A stretch of DNA of 64,000 nt from positions 1-64,000 of the forward strand of contig NZ_AEWI01000004.1 in assembly GCF_000191885.1 (NCBI RefSeq), given 5' to 3'. Positions within the stretch are counted from its first letter, which is position 1, and each line of letters begins with the position of its first letter. Origin of the DNA: Anaerophaga thermohalophila DSM 12881. Lineage in GTDB: Bacteria; Bacteroidota; Bacteroidia; Bacteroidales; Marinilabiliaceae. The translations under genes and the position numbers were made by a program. Below, in pieces: positions 1-8,063 of the stretch. Under the pieces are notes generated by a model. It saw only the letters and a program-made list of their open reading frames with translations. It made no database searches and was not told where the DNA came from.

Positions 1-15
1 ATAACTGACAGGGAG

Positions 16-697
16 ATTTCAATTCCACCATGGTACGATTGGAAGTCAGTTAATGATAAGCGACGGGGCAACTTCCTTGATTTCAATTCCACCATGGTAC
101 GATTGGAAGATTCCGCCATCTGAAGGGCCGGATTTTTACGGCACATTTCAATTCCACCATGGTACGATTGGAAGTTAATTCAAAAGCTCTGGCTCCTCTC
201 ATGTCGAAATTTCAATTCCACCATGGTACGATTGGAAGACAATTACGTTTTCAGGATACACATTTTACATTTCCCATTTCAATTCCACCATGGTACGATT
301 GGAAGTCGTCTTTAAAAGACAAAATCAAATGAAGAAACTATTTCAATTCCACCATGGTACGATTGGAAGGTTCTGCGCTGTCGGCAATGACTTCACTCAG
401 ATTTCATTTCAATTCCACCATGGTACGATTGGAAGGAACAGGCAGCAGCGATTAATAGAAAAATTGACAATTTCAATTCCACCATGGTACGATTGGAAGG
501 GCGATGCCGGATTAGTATCCCACAGTTCCGTTAAAATTTCAATTCCACCATGGTACGATTGGAAGTAAGCCTTGCTGTTTCCTGATACACTTGTTCAAGA
601 TTTCAATTCCACCATGGTACGATTGGAAGCATCAACCCAGGTTTCGGTTGCATAGCCCTGTACTGAGATTTCAATTCCACCATGGTACGATTGGAAG
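16..697 (-). CRISPR. CRISPR array, 30-bp repeats, 11 copies visible (truncated at window edge)
   Basis: Eleven identical 30-bp repeats start at 16, 80, 145, 209, 276, 340, 406, 470, 536, 600 and 668. Ten complete spacers of 34-38 nt lie between them, and positions 1-15 are the end of an eleventh spacer, so the array continues to the left. Read on the minus strand the repeat begins CTTCCAATCGTACC and ends GGAATTGAAAT. The ATTGAAA-type 3' end is the usual 5' handle of type I-B and III crRNAs, and the core resembles the classical clostridial/thermophile I-B repeat. The centre ACCATGGT is self-complementary and could form a small stem for Cas6. Transcription is therefore inferred on the minus strand, away from cas2, with the leader at 698-923 and the newest spacer at 630-667. 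All repeats are identical, with no degenerate terminal copy in view. Confidence 0.98.
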
Positions 698-923
698 CCG
701 TTGAATCAACTTAAAAAAGTTACCCAAAAATAAGGGTTTTAGGAAATAAATCCTCGGAATTTTGGGTTTAAATGTTGTCGATGTATAATAAGGCGTTTTA
801 GCCCGTCCTTCGACAATTGTTATTAACTTATTAATTTCCAGTATGTCAAAGAGCTTTTTTGAAAAGTGTGGCGATGAAGAAATTTTTTTTATTAGCTAAA
901 AAAGTCAGACCGACGACCAACAA
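698..923 (-). promoter_or_regulatory. Putative CRISPR leader
   Basis: This AT-rich non-coding stretch lies between the stop codon of cas2 and the first repeat of the array, on the side expected for a leader if crRNA is made from the minus strand. No ORF here has coding character. It has A/T runs and small inverted segments next to the first repeat. Orientation is inferred from the ATTGAAAT repeat end and from the cas gene direction; no promoter box was identified with confidence. Confidence 0.55.
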
Positions 924-1187
924 TTACAAAAAGTTATCTGTTTCAGAACGTTCGTTTCCTATAATTTCTTTTTCGAGCCACTTCTCATTTCTTGTTTTAA
1001 AGATAATCAAACTATCGGTTTCGTTGTCCATAATTGAAGAAGCTTTGTTTATAAGTTCCTTTAATTTTACTTCAGAAATTTCTCCTTCAAAAACTGAGTT
1101 TTGAATCCAATTCAGATATTTGCGACACAACTTTAGCATTTTGCTGGTCCGTTTTTCGTTGACATCGTAAACAAGAATTACATACAT
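924..1187 (-). CDS. cas2: CRISPR-associated endoribonuclease/integration subunit Cas2
   Basis: An 87-residue protein of the usual Cas2 size, starting MYVILVYDV. The first beta strand ends in the conserved acidic residue (Asp8). The helix with KMLKLCRKYLNWIQNSVFEG and the late IIGNE segment fit the ferredoxin-like Cas2 fold. Cas2 is the structural core of the Cas1-Cas2 integrase that inserts new spacers. It is the last cas gene before the array but is separated from cas1 by about 6.9 kb of type III genes, and from the preceding gene by a 141-bp MITE at 1234-1374. That MITE may affect its transcription. Start ATG at 1187 is preceded by an A/T-rich region typical of this phylum. Confidence 0.95.
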   Translation of the reverse strand: MYVILVYDVNEKRTSKMLKLCRKYLNWIQNSVFEGEISEVKLKELINKASSIMDNETDSLIIFKTRNEKWLEKEIIGNERSETDNFL

Positions 1188-1233
1188 CTTTAATAATAAA
1201 ATAGAGGAATTAGTTTTTAACTACCTTAGACAT

Positions 1234-1374
1234 GAGCCCGGACTGAAAAGCATCTTTATTGCCAAACTCGTTGTTGTTTTTAATTTTTGCATCCTCATTA
1301 ACAACAAGTTAACTCTGGAGCAAAAATTTAAAACGCCTCGGTTTTGACAAAAATATGGTTTTTATACTGCACTC
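1234..1374. repeat. MITE family B, copy 1, between the csx genes and cas2
   Basis: A 141-bp element that begins GAGCCCGGACTGAAAAGCAT and ends ATACTGCACTC. It is nearly identical to copies at 24966-25106, 34396-34536 and 41857-42092. The two ends form imperfect inverted repeats of about 20 bp. The flanks here (AGACAT at 1228-1233, AACTAT at 1375-1380) do not match, unlike the other three copies, so this may be an older or rearranged insertion. Confidence 0.9.
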
Positions 1375-1430
1375 AACTATCCGAACTGAATAAAGTTGTT
1401 TAGTTATGTATAAGGGAGGTTAGAATCTTG

Positions 1431-1805
1431 TTACAAATAATTTCTAAAACGGCAGAATTTAAAACTGCTGCTTTTTTGGTTTTTATCGTGCATGGATACT
1501 ATCCGCTGTGTAGTTGATGCTACACATTGAATATGATGTTTCTGAAGTTTTTTTACAACAGCAAATGTCAGAGTCATTTCTCCCATGACGTGCACTGCAT
1601 GAGTAAGAGACGATGGCTGGGCTTCCAAAATTTCTCTACATCTTTTAACCAAGCTGTTCGCAAGAGAATTGATTTCATTTTCATCTGCCATCGGGTCAAC
1701 ATCAGGGAAGGGCAAATCCCTGATGATTCCGAATAGTTTGCCGGTTGTTAATTTTTGCTCCCGTTCCCAGGTATCAGAAGGGTGATTGCTTAAGTTAATG
1801 AGCAT
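1431..1805 (-). CDS. Small CRISPR-linked protein of unknown function (possible cOA-pathway accessory)
   Basis: A 124-residue protein starting MLINLSNHPSDTW. I recognise this type only as a small protein found near type III cas genes in Bacteroidota and cannot name a family with confidence. Visible traits are a short N-terminal strand (LINLSNHPS), a DLPFPDVDP segment, and near residues 70-95 a helix-strand pattern HVMGEMTLTFAVVKKL followed by CVASTT, suggesting a small Rossmann-like fold. The first 11 nt overlap the 3' end of csx1, so the two are translationally coupled. That position suggests a role in cyclic oligoadenylate signalling, for example as a sensor or ring nuclease like the small Csx15/Csx16/Csx20 proteins; this is inference. 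The C-terminal 25 residues are basic and may be variable. Confidence 0.7.
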   Translation of the reverse strand: MLINLSNHPSDTWEREQKLTTGKLFGIIRDLPFPDVDPMADENEINSLANSLVKRCREILEAQPSSLTHAVHVMGEMTLTFAVVKKLQKHHIQCVASTTQRIVSMHDKNQKSSSFKFCRFRNYL

Positions 1806-3078
1806 TACTTATAATGTATTTAAAATCAATTAATTGTTGTTTTAGATTGGTTTGAAACTTTTCGCCTTTCTTAGGTTGCGGTTTTTCAAGCATCCCACAA
1901 TGATTAATATCATTTCTGTCAGTTCTGAGTTTTTCAAAGCATGATTTAAGTTGAGTTATAGTTGAGTCAAGGCTCATTTGGACTATTATATCCTTATTTT
2001 TTTTGCATTTTTCATCCCAATTTTTTTCTTCTATTTTACGTGACAAAATGTTAAAACCTGATGAAATAACCTCCCTGATTTCCCGATTATGCATATCAAC
2101 ATTCAATTTTGAAGCCGTGTAGTTAATTGCTGTTTCCTCTAAAATTGTTATGCCCTGCTGAATCAATCCGTTATCAATGCACCATTCAACGGCAGCAAGG
2201 CCGTTTAGTATGTTGTTGGTTTTGAAATCTTTAATTCTGTCTTTTAATTTATCCAATATCGGGTTGAGTGGTTTTATTATTTCATTCTTAAGTTTATCCA
2301 GGTATTGGTGAACTTTGACTACCGAAGCATTGGAAATAATATTCTGGCCACGGCAGGTTTGAATATCTGTAGCGAAGTTTATTAGCTCTTTTTTTATTCC
2401 TTTAAGAAATCTGGCAGATTCTTCATTATTTCCTTTATTTTTCAGAACAGGTGCTATCCTTTTATCTGTAAGTTCAGCTATTTTCGTTACCTGTCCAAAG
2501 TTAACAAAGTCGCTCGCAGCAATGCTCCAATCCTGTAATTCAGAAAAGGCTGTTAAATCCATTATCGGGGCGAAGTTATCAGCATCCCGGGCTTCATAAT
2601 TGCCATAAGAGATTCGTTTGAGGGATATGTTTTTCAGGTATTTGGCGTAATTGAGCAGAACAAGAAGCAACATGGGTAAATAGCGAAACGAATGGGTAAT
2701 GTCCAGATATACCTCGTCATTTTCTTGCAATGAGCCATAAATGGTATCAAAAATTTGCCAAATCTCTTCTGTTGTTTTTCCGTCGGGAATTGGCTGTGTT
2801 TTGGCCCGGGGTAATAAGTTTTCCAACCCCTGATAGTCTTGTTCTATTCCTTCTTTATTTATTCTTTTATGAATGCATTTATTCCAATTACTTTTATGGG
2901 CAGCGTCGGTCAAAAACAGGATTATTTCATTGTTTTCGTTCCAGTCATTGAACAAGAGGTCTACACAGGCTTTTTGGATAAAGCGTTGTTTAGAGAATTG
3001 ATTTCTGGTTTGCCAGTAATAATTGCATTCATGGTAAAATCCGTTCCCTAATATTGAAAGAAATACTTTTCGTGCCAT
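1795..3078 (-). CDS. csx1: Csx1/Csx2 (TM1812-type) CARF-HEPN ribonuclease
   Basis: A protein of about 427 residues of the TM1812 (Csx2/Csx1) family. The N-terminal CARF domain starts MARKVFLSILGNGFYHECNY and contains the hallmark YLDITHSFRYLPML segment around residue 130. The C-terminal HEPN domain carries RNDINH, the R-x4-H ribonuclease motif, around residues 388-393. Such proteins bind cyclic oligoadenylate made by Cas10 and then cleave RNA non-specifically. The start was placed at 3078 rather than at an upstream ATG (3117), because it matches the family N-terminus, leaves a 14-nt gap after csm5 and has an A-rich ribosome binding region. It takes the place of Csm6 in this III-A module. The 3' end overlaps the next small gene by 11 nt. 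Confidence 0.88.
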   Translation of the reverse strand: MARKVFLSILGNGFYHECNYYWQTRNQFSKQRFIQKACVDLLFNDWNENNEIILFLTDAAHKSNWNKCIHKRINKEGIEQDYQGLENLLPRAKTQPIPDGKTTEEIWQIFDTIYGSLQENDEVYLDITHSFRYLPMLLLVLLNYAKYLKNISLKRISYGNYEARDADNFAPIMDLTAFSELQDWSIAASDFVNFGQVTKIAELTDKRIAPVLKNKGNNEESARFLKGIKKELINFATDIQTCRGQNIISNASVVKVHQYLDKLKNEIIKPLNPILDKLKDRIKDFKTNNILNGLAAVEWCIDNGLIQQGITILEETAINYTASKLNVDMHNREIREVISSGFNILSRKIEEKNWDEKCKKNKDIIVQMSLDSTITQLKSCFEKLRTDRNDINHCGMLEKPQPKKGEKFQTNLKQQLIDFKYIISNAH

Positions 3079-3092
3079 AAAATTATTCTTTT

Positions 3093-4235
3093 TTATTGTA
3101 TCGAAATTTTCACCCATCCCATTGGTTCATAAATACCTGAAATAACTGAGCGCGTAACAGGGAAAGGTTCTTTTGGTTTATAGTGCTTTTCATTTGGGGC
3201 TTTTCCCAGCTTATACATTTTACAAAATGTTTTAAATGCTTCAATATCTGTTTCCAGGAGTATCATTGATATGGTATTATTATAGAAGCTTTTGCCGGAA
3301 CCAATCCTCAAGAAGAAGGTCAATTCTTCACTTTCTTCAATGCGGTCTATCTCGTTGGTCATCCTGTTGTAGAAAGTATTTAATTTCTGTTTTATATTGC
3401 GGGATATGCCCTGTGAATGATCAAACAATATTTCCTCTTCTGTGACAATGGTATTGTAGGCAAAAGTATTCATTTGTTGAATGAAGGATATATCCGGCTT
3501 CCAGCGGGAAGACATATAGTTAAGAATTGAAGAATAGCCTTTGTTGATACACATTTTGACTTGGGGTACTCCATTATATTTTGGGTTGTTCAGATGAATA
3601 CGTTTGGTTTTGAAAATTATCATTGATTCCTCAGGGAAGGGATCGGTATCACTTATGCTTAAGTCGGCAAACAAGTGTTTTCCCGCTTCATCATGCGCAT
3701 CAGGGAATTTCTGTTCGACCTCTTTAGGGTATTCTTTTTTGAACCATTCTGAATGGTATTGCGGAAGAAGATGATTGATGATGTTATCGAGCGCTTTTTT
3801 CCCATCTCCGGAATGTTTGAGCCAATCGTAAAAGAGAGCGGTTTTGACTGCTCCTTTGAGGGAGGAACCTGGAATAATAGGAAGTCCCGTTACCTGGTAA
3901 CAGCAGTCCACCTGTTCTTTTCCACTTTCCATATTTGGGTAAGGGAGTACCGACCCGGCCAGATTTTGTGCCGGAGAATTCAGTTCATTTTCGATAAAAA
4001 GTCTCAAATCGGCATTTGTGCCAGTGCGGGACTCATTAATCGATTTCGAAACATATTGCAGAAAGGTCTCTATTTTGTTATTTTCCTGCAGGAGATTCTG
4101 AAATTTTACAGCATCGATTCGGTATAACTGTTTATCCTTTACAAAAAAATCTGTAACAGGCGACCAAACTTCGCCTGTGCCAACAGATACTGGAGTAACC
4201 GTTTCTATTTTCAGGTGTTTTGTTGTGTTTTCCAT
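3093..4235 (-). CDS. csm5: Type III-A RAMP protein Csm5
   Basis: A 380-residue RAMP protein that caps the crRNA 3' end of the Csm complex and helps its maturation. The early glycine-rich TPVSVGTGE segment, the GLPIIPGSSLKGAVKTAL motif near residues 117-134 and the C-terminal MGWVKISI ending are typical of Csm5. It overlaps the 3' end of csm4 by 25 nt and is followed after 14 nt by csx1. The order cas10-csm2-csm3-csm4-csm5 is the standard III-A order, which supports the call over other RAMP proteins. Confidence 0.92.
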   Translation of the reverse strand: MENTTKHLKIETVTPVSVGTGEVWSPVTDFFVKDKQLYRIDAVKFQNLLQENNKIETFLQYVSKSINESRTGTNADLRLFIENELNSPAQNLAGSVLPYPNMESGKEQVDCCYQVTGLPIIPGSSLKGAVKTALFYDWLKHSGDGKKALDNIINHLLPQYHSEWFKKEYPKEVEQKFPDAHDEAGKHLFADLSISDTDPFPEESMIIFKTKRIHLNNPKYNGVPQVKMCINKGYSSILNYMSSRWKPDISFIQQMNTFAYNTIVTEEEILFDHSQGISRNIKQKLNTFYNRMTNEIDRIEESEELTFFLRIGSGKSFYNNTISMILLETDIEAFKTFCKMYKLGKAPNEKHYKPKEPFPVTRSVISGIYEPMGWVKISIQ

Positions 4236-5236
4236 AGCATTTCGAAATTTGAAGGTAACGGATAGAGCAATGTCCGGCCATATCGCCGGTAGCTGCCATC
4301 ATTGTCGGGAGAAATATCCACGATCCGCCCCGATACCGGTCGGGTAACAATGGAGCCTTCGCCGATCATATTCACCAACTTCAACTGTTTGTTACCATTT
4401 ACGCGACGGCCACCGCGGGTGACAATCCGGTAAAAGGCAAATGCATCGCGTTCTTCTGTTGACGGATTGGTCAACGATAACGAGAGGTAATTTTCTGAAG
4501 GGCCGCGAGGAATACTAGCTTTAGTCAGCCGCACTTCCTTAAACTGACCGCAACCCGTAGAGCGGTCGCCTCCAAGTCCTTCATCGGCCAGTAGGTTCAG
4601 CACCGTCAGAAACTTTTCCTGATTTTCGGTTGGAAGATGCTCATCCAGATAGAAGTAGTAACCTGTCTCAATATCATTACGTTCGAACACCGGAAACATA
4701 ATATTGGTTTGACTGTAGATACAACTATCTTTTTCGGGCGTATGTACTTTCACTTTGGGAATGGTGACTTCTTTGTAAACTGTGATGCTGTCCAGCCCGG
4801 TTTCTGAGAGTTCATCCTTAAGACAGACCAGTTTTCCGTCGAGCAACGAGCAACGGTCAGGCTTGAGCCATTCTTCAGGAAGAACTCCGTTATTTATGAT
4901 TCCTTCTGAAACAAAATCAATCTTTTTCAGTTTTTTGTGTTCTTCGATTTGATACAGGTTGGCTGTGACAGGCTTTGGTAAAAAACGAATGGCTTTTTCG
5001 TTTTTCCTGATAAAGAAAAAAGCTGACGATATCCGGATATCATCTTCCTGAAAATTTTTGACTAGTACTGAGGCATCGCCAAACACCTTACGCCAGATGT
5101 TTATCAGGGCAGAAAACAGCAGGTCGGAGGAAGGGAATGGCGTTATGGCATTCAAATGCTGCTCTTCCTCCTCCGGTAATATCTCCCCAAAATGATACTG
5201 CTTGCCGGGCATCGAAATGAGTTCAACGCGTTTCAT
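4211..5236 (-). CDS. csm4: Type III-A RAMP protein Csm4
   Basis: A 341-residue Cas5-like RAMP subunit that binds the crRNA 5' handle and contacts Cas10. Visible features are the N-terminal PFPSSDLLFSALINIW segment at about residues 33-48, characteristic of Csm4, and a glycine-rich loop GLGGDRSTGCGQF around residue 216. It overlaps csm3 by 4 nt (ATGA) and csm5 by 25 nt, so the genes are tightly coupled. The length is within the normal range. Confidence 0.92.
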   Translation of the reverse strand: MKRVELISMPGKQYHFGEILPEEEEQHLNAITPFPSSDLLFSALINIWRKVFGDASVLVKNFQEDDIRISSAFFFIRKNEKAIRFLPKPVTANLYQIEEHKKLKKIDFVSEGIINNGVLPEEWLKPDRCSLLDGKLVCLKDELSETGLDSITVYKEVTIPKVKVHTPEKDSCIYSQTNIMFPVFERNDIETGYYFYLDEHLPTENQEKFLTVLNLLADEGLGGDRSTGCGQFKEVRLTKASIPRGPSENYLSLSLTNPSTEERDAFAFYRIVTRGGRRVNGNKQLKLVNMIGEGSIVTRPVSGRIVDISPDNDGSYRRYGRTLLYPLPSNFEMLWKTQQNT

Positions 5237-5937
5237 TTTGTTATTGTATTTATCCAGTAATCACTTGTAATATCTTCTTCATGCCGGTTTTCTTTCGGTT
5301 TATAATAGCCGGTGATGGTTCGTCGTTTGAGGCTGATATCTTTAAATCTTATACGTCCATAGCCTCTGGTACCGCTTCCTCCCAGGTAGTCATCTTCGAG
5401 CAAATGAAATGTTCTTGCGATTTCGTGCATGTGCACATCTTCCTTATTATCGTCGTACACATCATAAATCATATTAAAATGAAATACGGCACCTGCCGGC
5501 ACCCGCTCCATTTGCCTTGGGTTAGCGCTGCTGTTTTTCCGGTCAATACGGTTTTCCCACTTACTTTCGGTCCATGGAAATTCCATTTCACTCTGGTTGA
5601 AGATTTTCTTAAATGCTTCAGTATCAAGCGTTGCATCAGATACAATAATACGTGATATTTCATTGGTTTTGGTGCTGCCAAAGATGGTCGAAACAGGTTC
5701 TCTGTCATCGTCAATACTGATGAAACCATACTCTTTAGCCAGTAATGTTCTGAGTTTTCCTTTTAATGAGCTTCCCGGAATGTAAGGAATGCCTTCAAAA
5801 TCGGTTTTTAAGGGAACCGACTTAATGACGTTATTATCAATGCCGCCTATGTCGCTGATAGAGGAAGAACCTCCTATATGTAACCCTGTAATGAGTTCAA
5901 TATTTCCACTTATGATGATTTTTCCTGTAAGTTTCAT
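5233..5937 (-). CDS. csm3: Type III-A backbone ribonuclease Csm3
   Basis: A 234-residue Cas7-type RAMP protein that forms the filament backbone and cleaves target RNA at 6-nt intervals. The catalytic loop GGIDNNVIK is present, with the expected aspartate at about residue 34. The PYIPGSSLKGKLRTLL motif follows near residues 51-66, and a glycine-rich YLGGSGTRGYGRI loop lies near residue 190. It begins 27 nt after csm2 ends and overlaps csm4 by 4 nt. Since the Asp is intact, target RNA slicing should be active. Confidence 0.95.
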   Translation of the reverse strand: MKLTGKIIISGNIELITGLHIGGSSSISDIGGIDNNVIKSVPLKTDFEGIPYIPGSSLKGKLRTLLAKEYGFISIDDDREPVSTIFGSTKTNEISRIIVSDATLDTEAFKKIFNQSEMEFPWTESKWENRIDRKNSSANPRQMERVPAGAVFHFNMIYDVYDDNKEDVHMHEIARTFHLLEDDYLGGSGTRGYGRIRFKDISLKRRTITGYYKPKENRHEEDITSDYWINTITK

Positions 5938-5964
5938 TTTTTAAGCATTTTATTGGTTATTAGT

Positions 5965-6414
5965 TCAGTTCTTTTCACCGAAATATTTATGATAGGCTAC
6001 GATAGCTTCAAATATCTTAAGGAAATCGGGCAATGAAATGCCTTTGCTTATGAGGTCGTCGAGCAAAAGGAAAAACTTTCGCATGGATTCTCTTTTATAT
6101 GGTTGACCAGTTGCTTGTTGCCGTGCAACCATATAGGCAATTTGAGGCCGTAACAATTGCAACTGACTTTCGTTCTTTACAGCTCTTGCCTTAGAATAGA
6201 GGTTGCGAACCTGTGAGGTGCTAATGTCTTTTCCGGTTTTACGGACAAAATTTTTCAAATTCTCAATTGTTTTTCCTGTTTCTTTGGGGTCATTCCCTTG
6301 CGTGAAAGAAAGCAGGGAAGCGGGATAACCCGGGAATTCAGTATTTAACAATTCTAACAGTTCTTGATCGCTTTTTTCTTTTTTCTTGGGGGTTTTTCTT
6401 GTTTGATTATTCAT
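5965..6414 (-). CDS. csm2: Type III-A small subunit Csm2
   Basis: A 149-residue, mainly helical small subunit. The LLRPQIAYMVARQ segment and the C-terminal FLKIFEAIVAYHKYFGEKN are typical Csm2 signatures. It lines the inner face of the Csm complex and contacts the crRNA-target duplex. The N-terminus is lysine-rich and probably disordered. The start codon overlaps the stop of cas10 by 4 nt (ATGA). Confidence 0.92.
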   Translation of the reverse strand: MNNQTRKTPKKKEKSDQELLELLNTEFPGYPASLLSFTQGNDPKETGKTIENLKNFVRKTGKDISTSQVRNLYSKARAVKNESQLQLLRPQIAYMVARQQATGQPYKRESMRKFFLLLDDLISKGISLPDFLKIFEAIVAYHKYFGEKN

Positions 6415-7826
6415 GACTTGAAATTTTTAAGTTTATATTCGGCTATTCTTGCAGCAACCGGGAAAAGCATGGGATTACCGTTCTCTTTTTCCATGAAGGC
6501 ATTCATTATCAAGGCTTCATATTCTTTGATCAGTTTTTCTATTTCCTCTTTGTTTTCGGGTTTTACATTTCGTATGAAATAGAATAATCGCCACACGCTC
6601 GGAATGTTTAAACGCCCGCGATCCGAATGACGCAATGCTGCCGCAAATCCTTTGCGGCTCTCCCTTATACGTGAAATGACGGCTTTACTTTCACCATGAT
6701 TGCGGACCAAATCATCCAGCAGGTTGGATATGTTAATCATACGGGAGAATTCATGCCACTTAAATGGTTGTCCTAAAACAGAAATACGGTTTTTATCGGT
6801 CGAGGCTTCTTTGGCCAGGTTCAGATGATGCTCAGCTGTTGAAGCCATCTTCAAAAGTGGATACGATGGCTTAAAAAAAATGATCGAAGCGGAAAAAGTT
6901 ATGACTTTTTCAAGATTCGGGATATCATTCAGCAGTTCTTTGGAAAAAGTGGAGAATTTATTTTGCAGTAATTCGGTAAATTGCAATACTGCATCGAATC
7001 CGCCAAGGAGAAAGGTATCGTCGCCACCGGCAAAAACCAGGTAAATATTGTCTTTGTAGCGGTGGGAAAATTCATTATGATGAAATACTTCTTTTTCACG
7101 GAGTTTTTTCAATTCCTCACCAAAGAATTGATTCAGCCGTTTTGAAAGTTTATCCGAGGCTTCTTTGGTTTTCAATTTTTCGAAGCATTTTCCCAGGTTG
7201 TCTACATCCAGTTTTAGGGCCGCGAGCAGATCGCTCCCGGTACGTTGCCTGGCAAAGGCTGCCAAATGGTCGAAGTCGATAATTCCACTTTTGGGAGACT
7301 CCTCATTTTCATCATATAGTCTTTCCTGGCAATCGTCCCAGGTAGGAATATCCTTCGGTTTCACGTCTGTGGGAGGAGTAGGTGATGGCATCCGGTATGG
7401 ATCAAAAAAAGCGTCTGTTATCTTCCCCTGTTGCAACTTATCTTTCCCGGCCTGACTTTCCAACAAATGCCGGTAACGGGAATAATTCAGGTTTAATTCT
7501 TCTTCTCCAGGAACTTCGTAAAAGGAAAGCACCAGATTTAAACGTCCTTTCCGTTCTTTGCTTTCATACCTTTTTCGCAACAGGTTCCATTGTTCTTCCC
7601 ATTTGGAAGGCTTTGGGGCTTTTAACAAAAAGTAGCCGCCGCCTGTCGTGAGCATTGTGGCATCCAGCTCCCTCGCAATATCCAGCCCGGTTTGGAGGGT
7701 GCTTTCTTTTACTTCCAGCGAACGATTTTTCAATCGCCGGGCAGCGCCATCATTCTTTACCGAAAAGATGTAGTGCTGAATGCCTGCAACGTCACCTTTA
7801 ATTAACAGTAATTCCTTGTTTTCCAT
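6411..7826 (-). CDS. cas10: Compact Cas10/Csm1 lacking the HD domain, GGDD intact
   Basis: The large subunit of the type III-A complex, only 471 residues against about 750-850 for usual Csm1. It starts directly with the first Palm domain (KGDVAGIQHYIF at residues 10-21), so the N-terminal HD nuclease domain is absent. The linker between the two Palm domains has no CxxC pairs, so the zinc ribbon also appears missing. The second Palm begins near ALKLDVDNLG (residues 203-212) and contains GGDD at residues 267-270, required for making cyclic oligoadenylate from ATP. A helical C-terminal domain follows. The complex should therefore lack Cas10 ssDNase activity but keep second-messenger synthesis. 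No HD-type ORF lies upstream: the 237-nt gap to cas1 (7827-8063) is AT-rich and presumably holds the promoter of the csm genes. Confidence 0.93.
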   Translation of the reverse strand: MENKELLLIKGDVAGIQHYIFSVKNDGAARRLKNRSLEVKESTLQTGLDIARELDATMLTTGGGYFLLKAPKPSKWEEQWNLLRKRYESKERKGRLNLVLSFYEVPGEEELNLNYSRYRHLLESQAGKDKLQQGKITDAFFDPYRMPSPTPPTDVKPKDIPTWDDCQERLYDENEESPKSGIIDFDHLAAFARQRTGSDLLAALKLDVDNLGKCFEKLKTKEASDKLSKRLNQFFGEELKKLREKEVFHHNEFSHRYKDNIYLVFAGGDDTFLLGGFDAVLQFTELLQNKFSTFSKELLNDIPNLEKVITFSASIIFFKPSYPLLKMASTAEHHLNLAKEASTDKNRISVLGQPFKWHEFSRMINISNLLDDLVRNHGESKAVISRIRESRKGFAAALRHSDRGRLNIPSVWRLFYFIRNVKPENKEEIEKLIKEYEALIMNAFMEKENGNPMLFPVAARIAEYKLKNFKS

Positions 7827-8063
7827 AACATTGTTTTTCGTATAACAATATTCTGATAAACTTTTACAAATGATTGATAATTAAATGATAATGAAACCAG
7901 CAATAACAAATTATCTCCTAATATAATAAAATTTTGCGTCTCTATGTTTGTTTTTTTTAACGCCCTATTTAAATTTGTTATGATGTTTAAAGCTTTAATA
8001 ACTTTAGTCGATCGTTTGATGGTCTGATGCCAGATCGCTACCATATCAGCTCACCAGTTATAA

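Noticed and set aside
290-568. A 92-codon plus-strand ORF
   Set aside because: It is a read-through of CRISPR repeats and spacers (repeated FQFHHGTIG words).
16-697. Transcription of the array on the plus strand
   Set aside because: The plus-strand repeat ends in ATTGGAAG, but the minus strand ends in the more typical ATTGAAAT, agrees with the I-B repeat pattern, and places the leader next to cas2.
7802-8044. An 80-codon minus-strand ORF upstream of cas10
   Set aside because: It overlaps the cas10 start in another frame, has no recognisable features and lies in the AT-rich promoter gap; it is not the missing HD domain.
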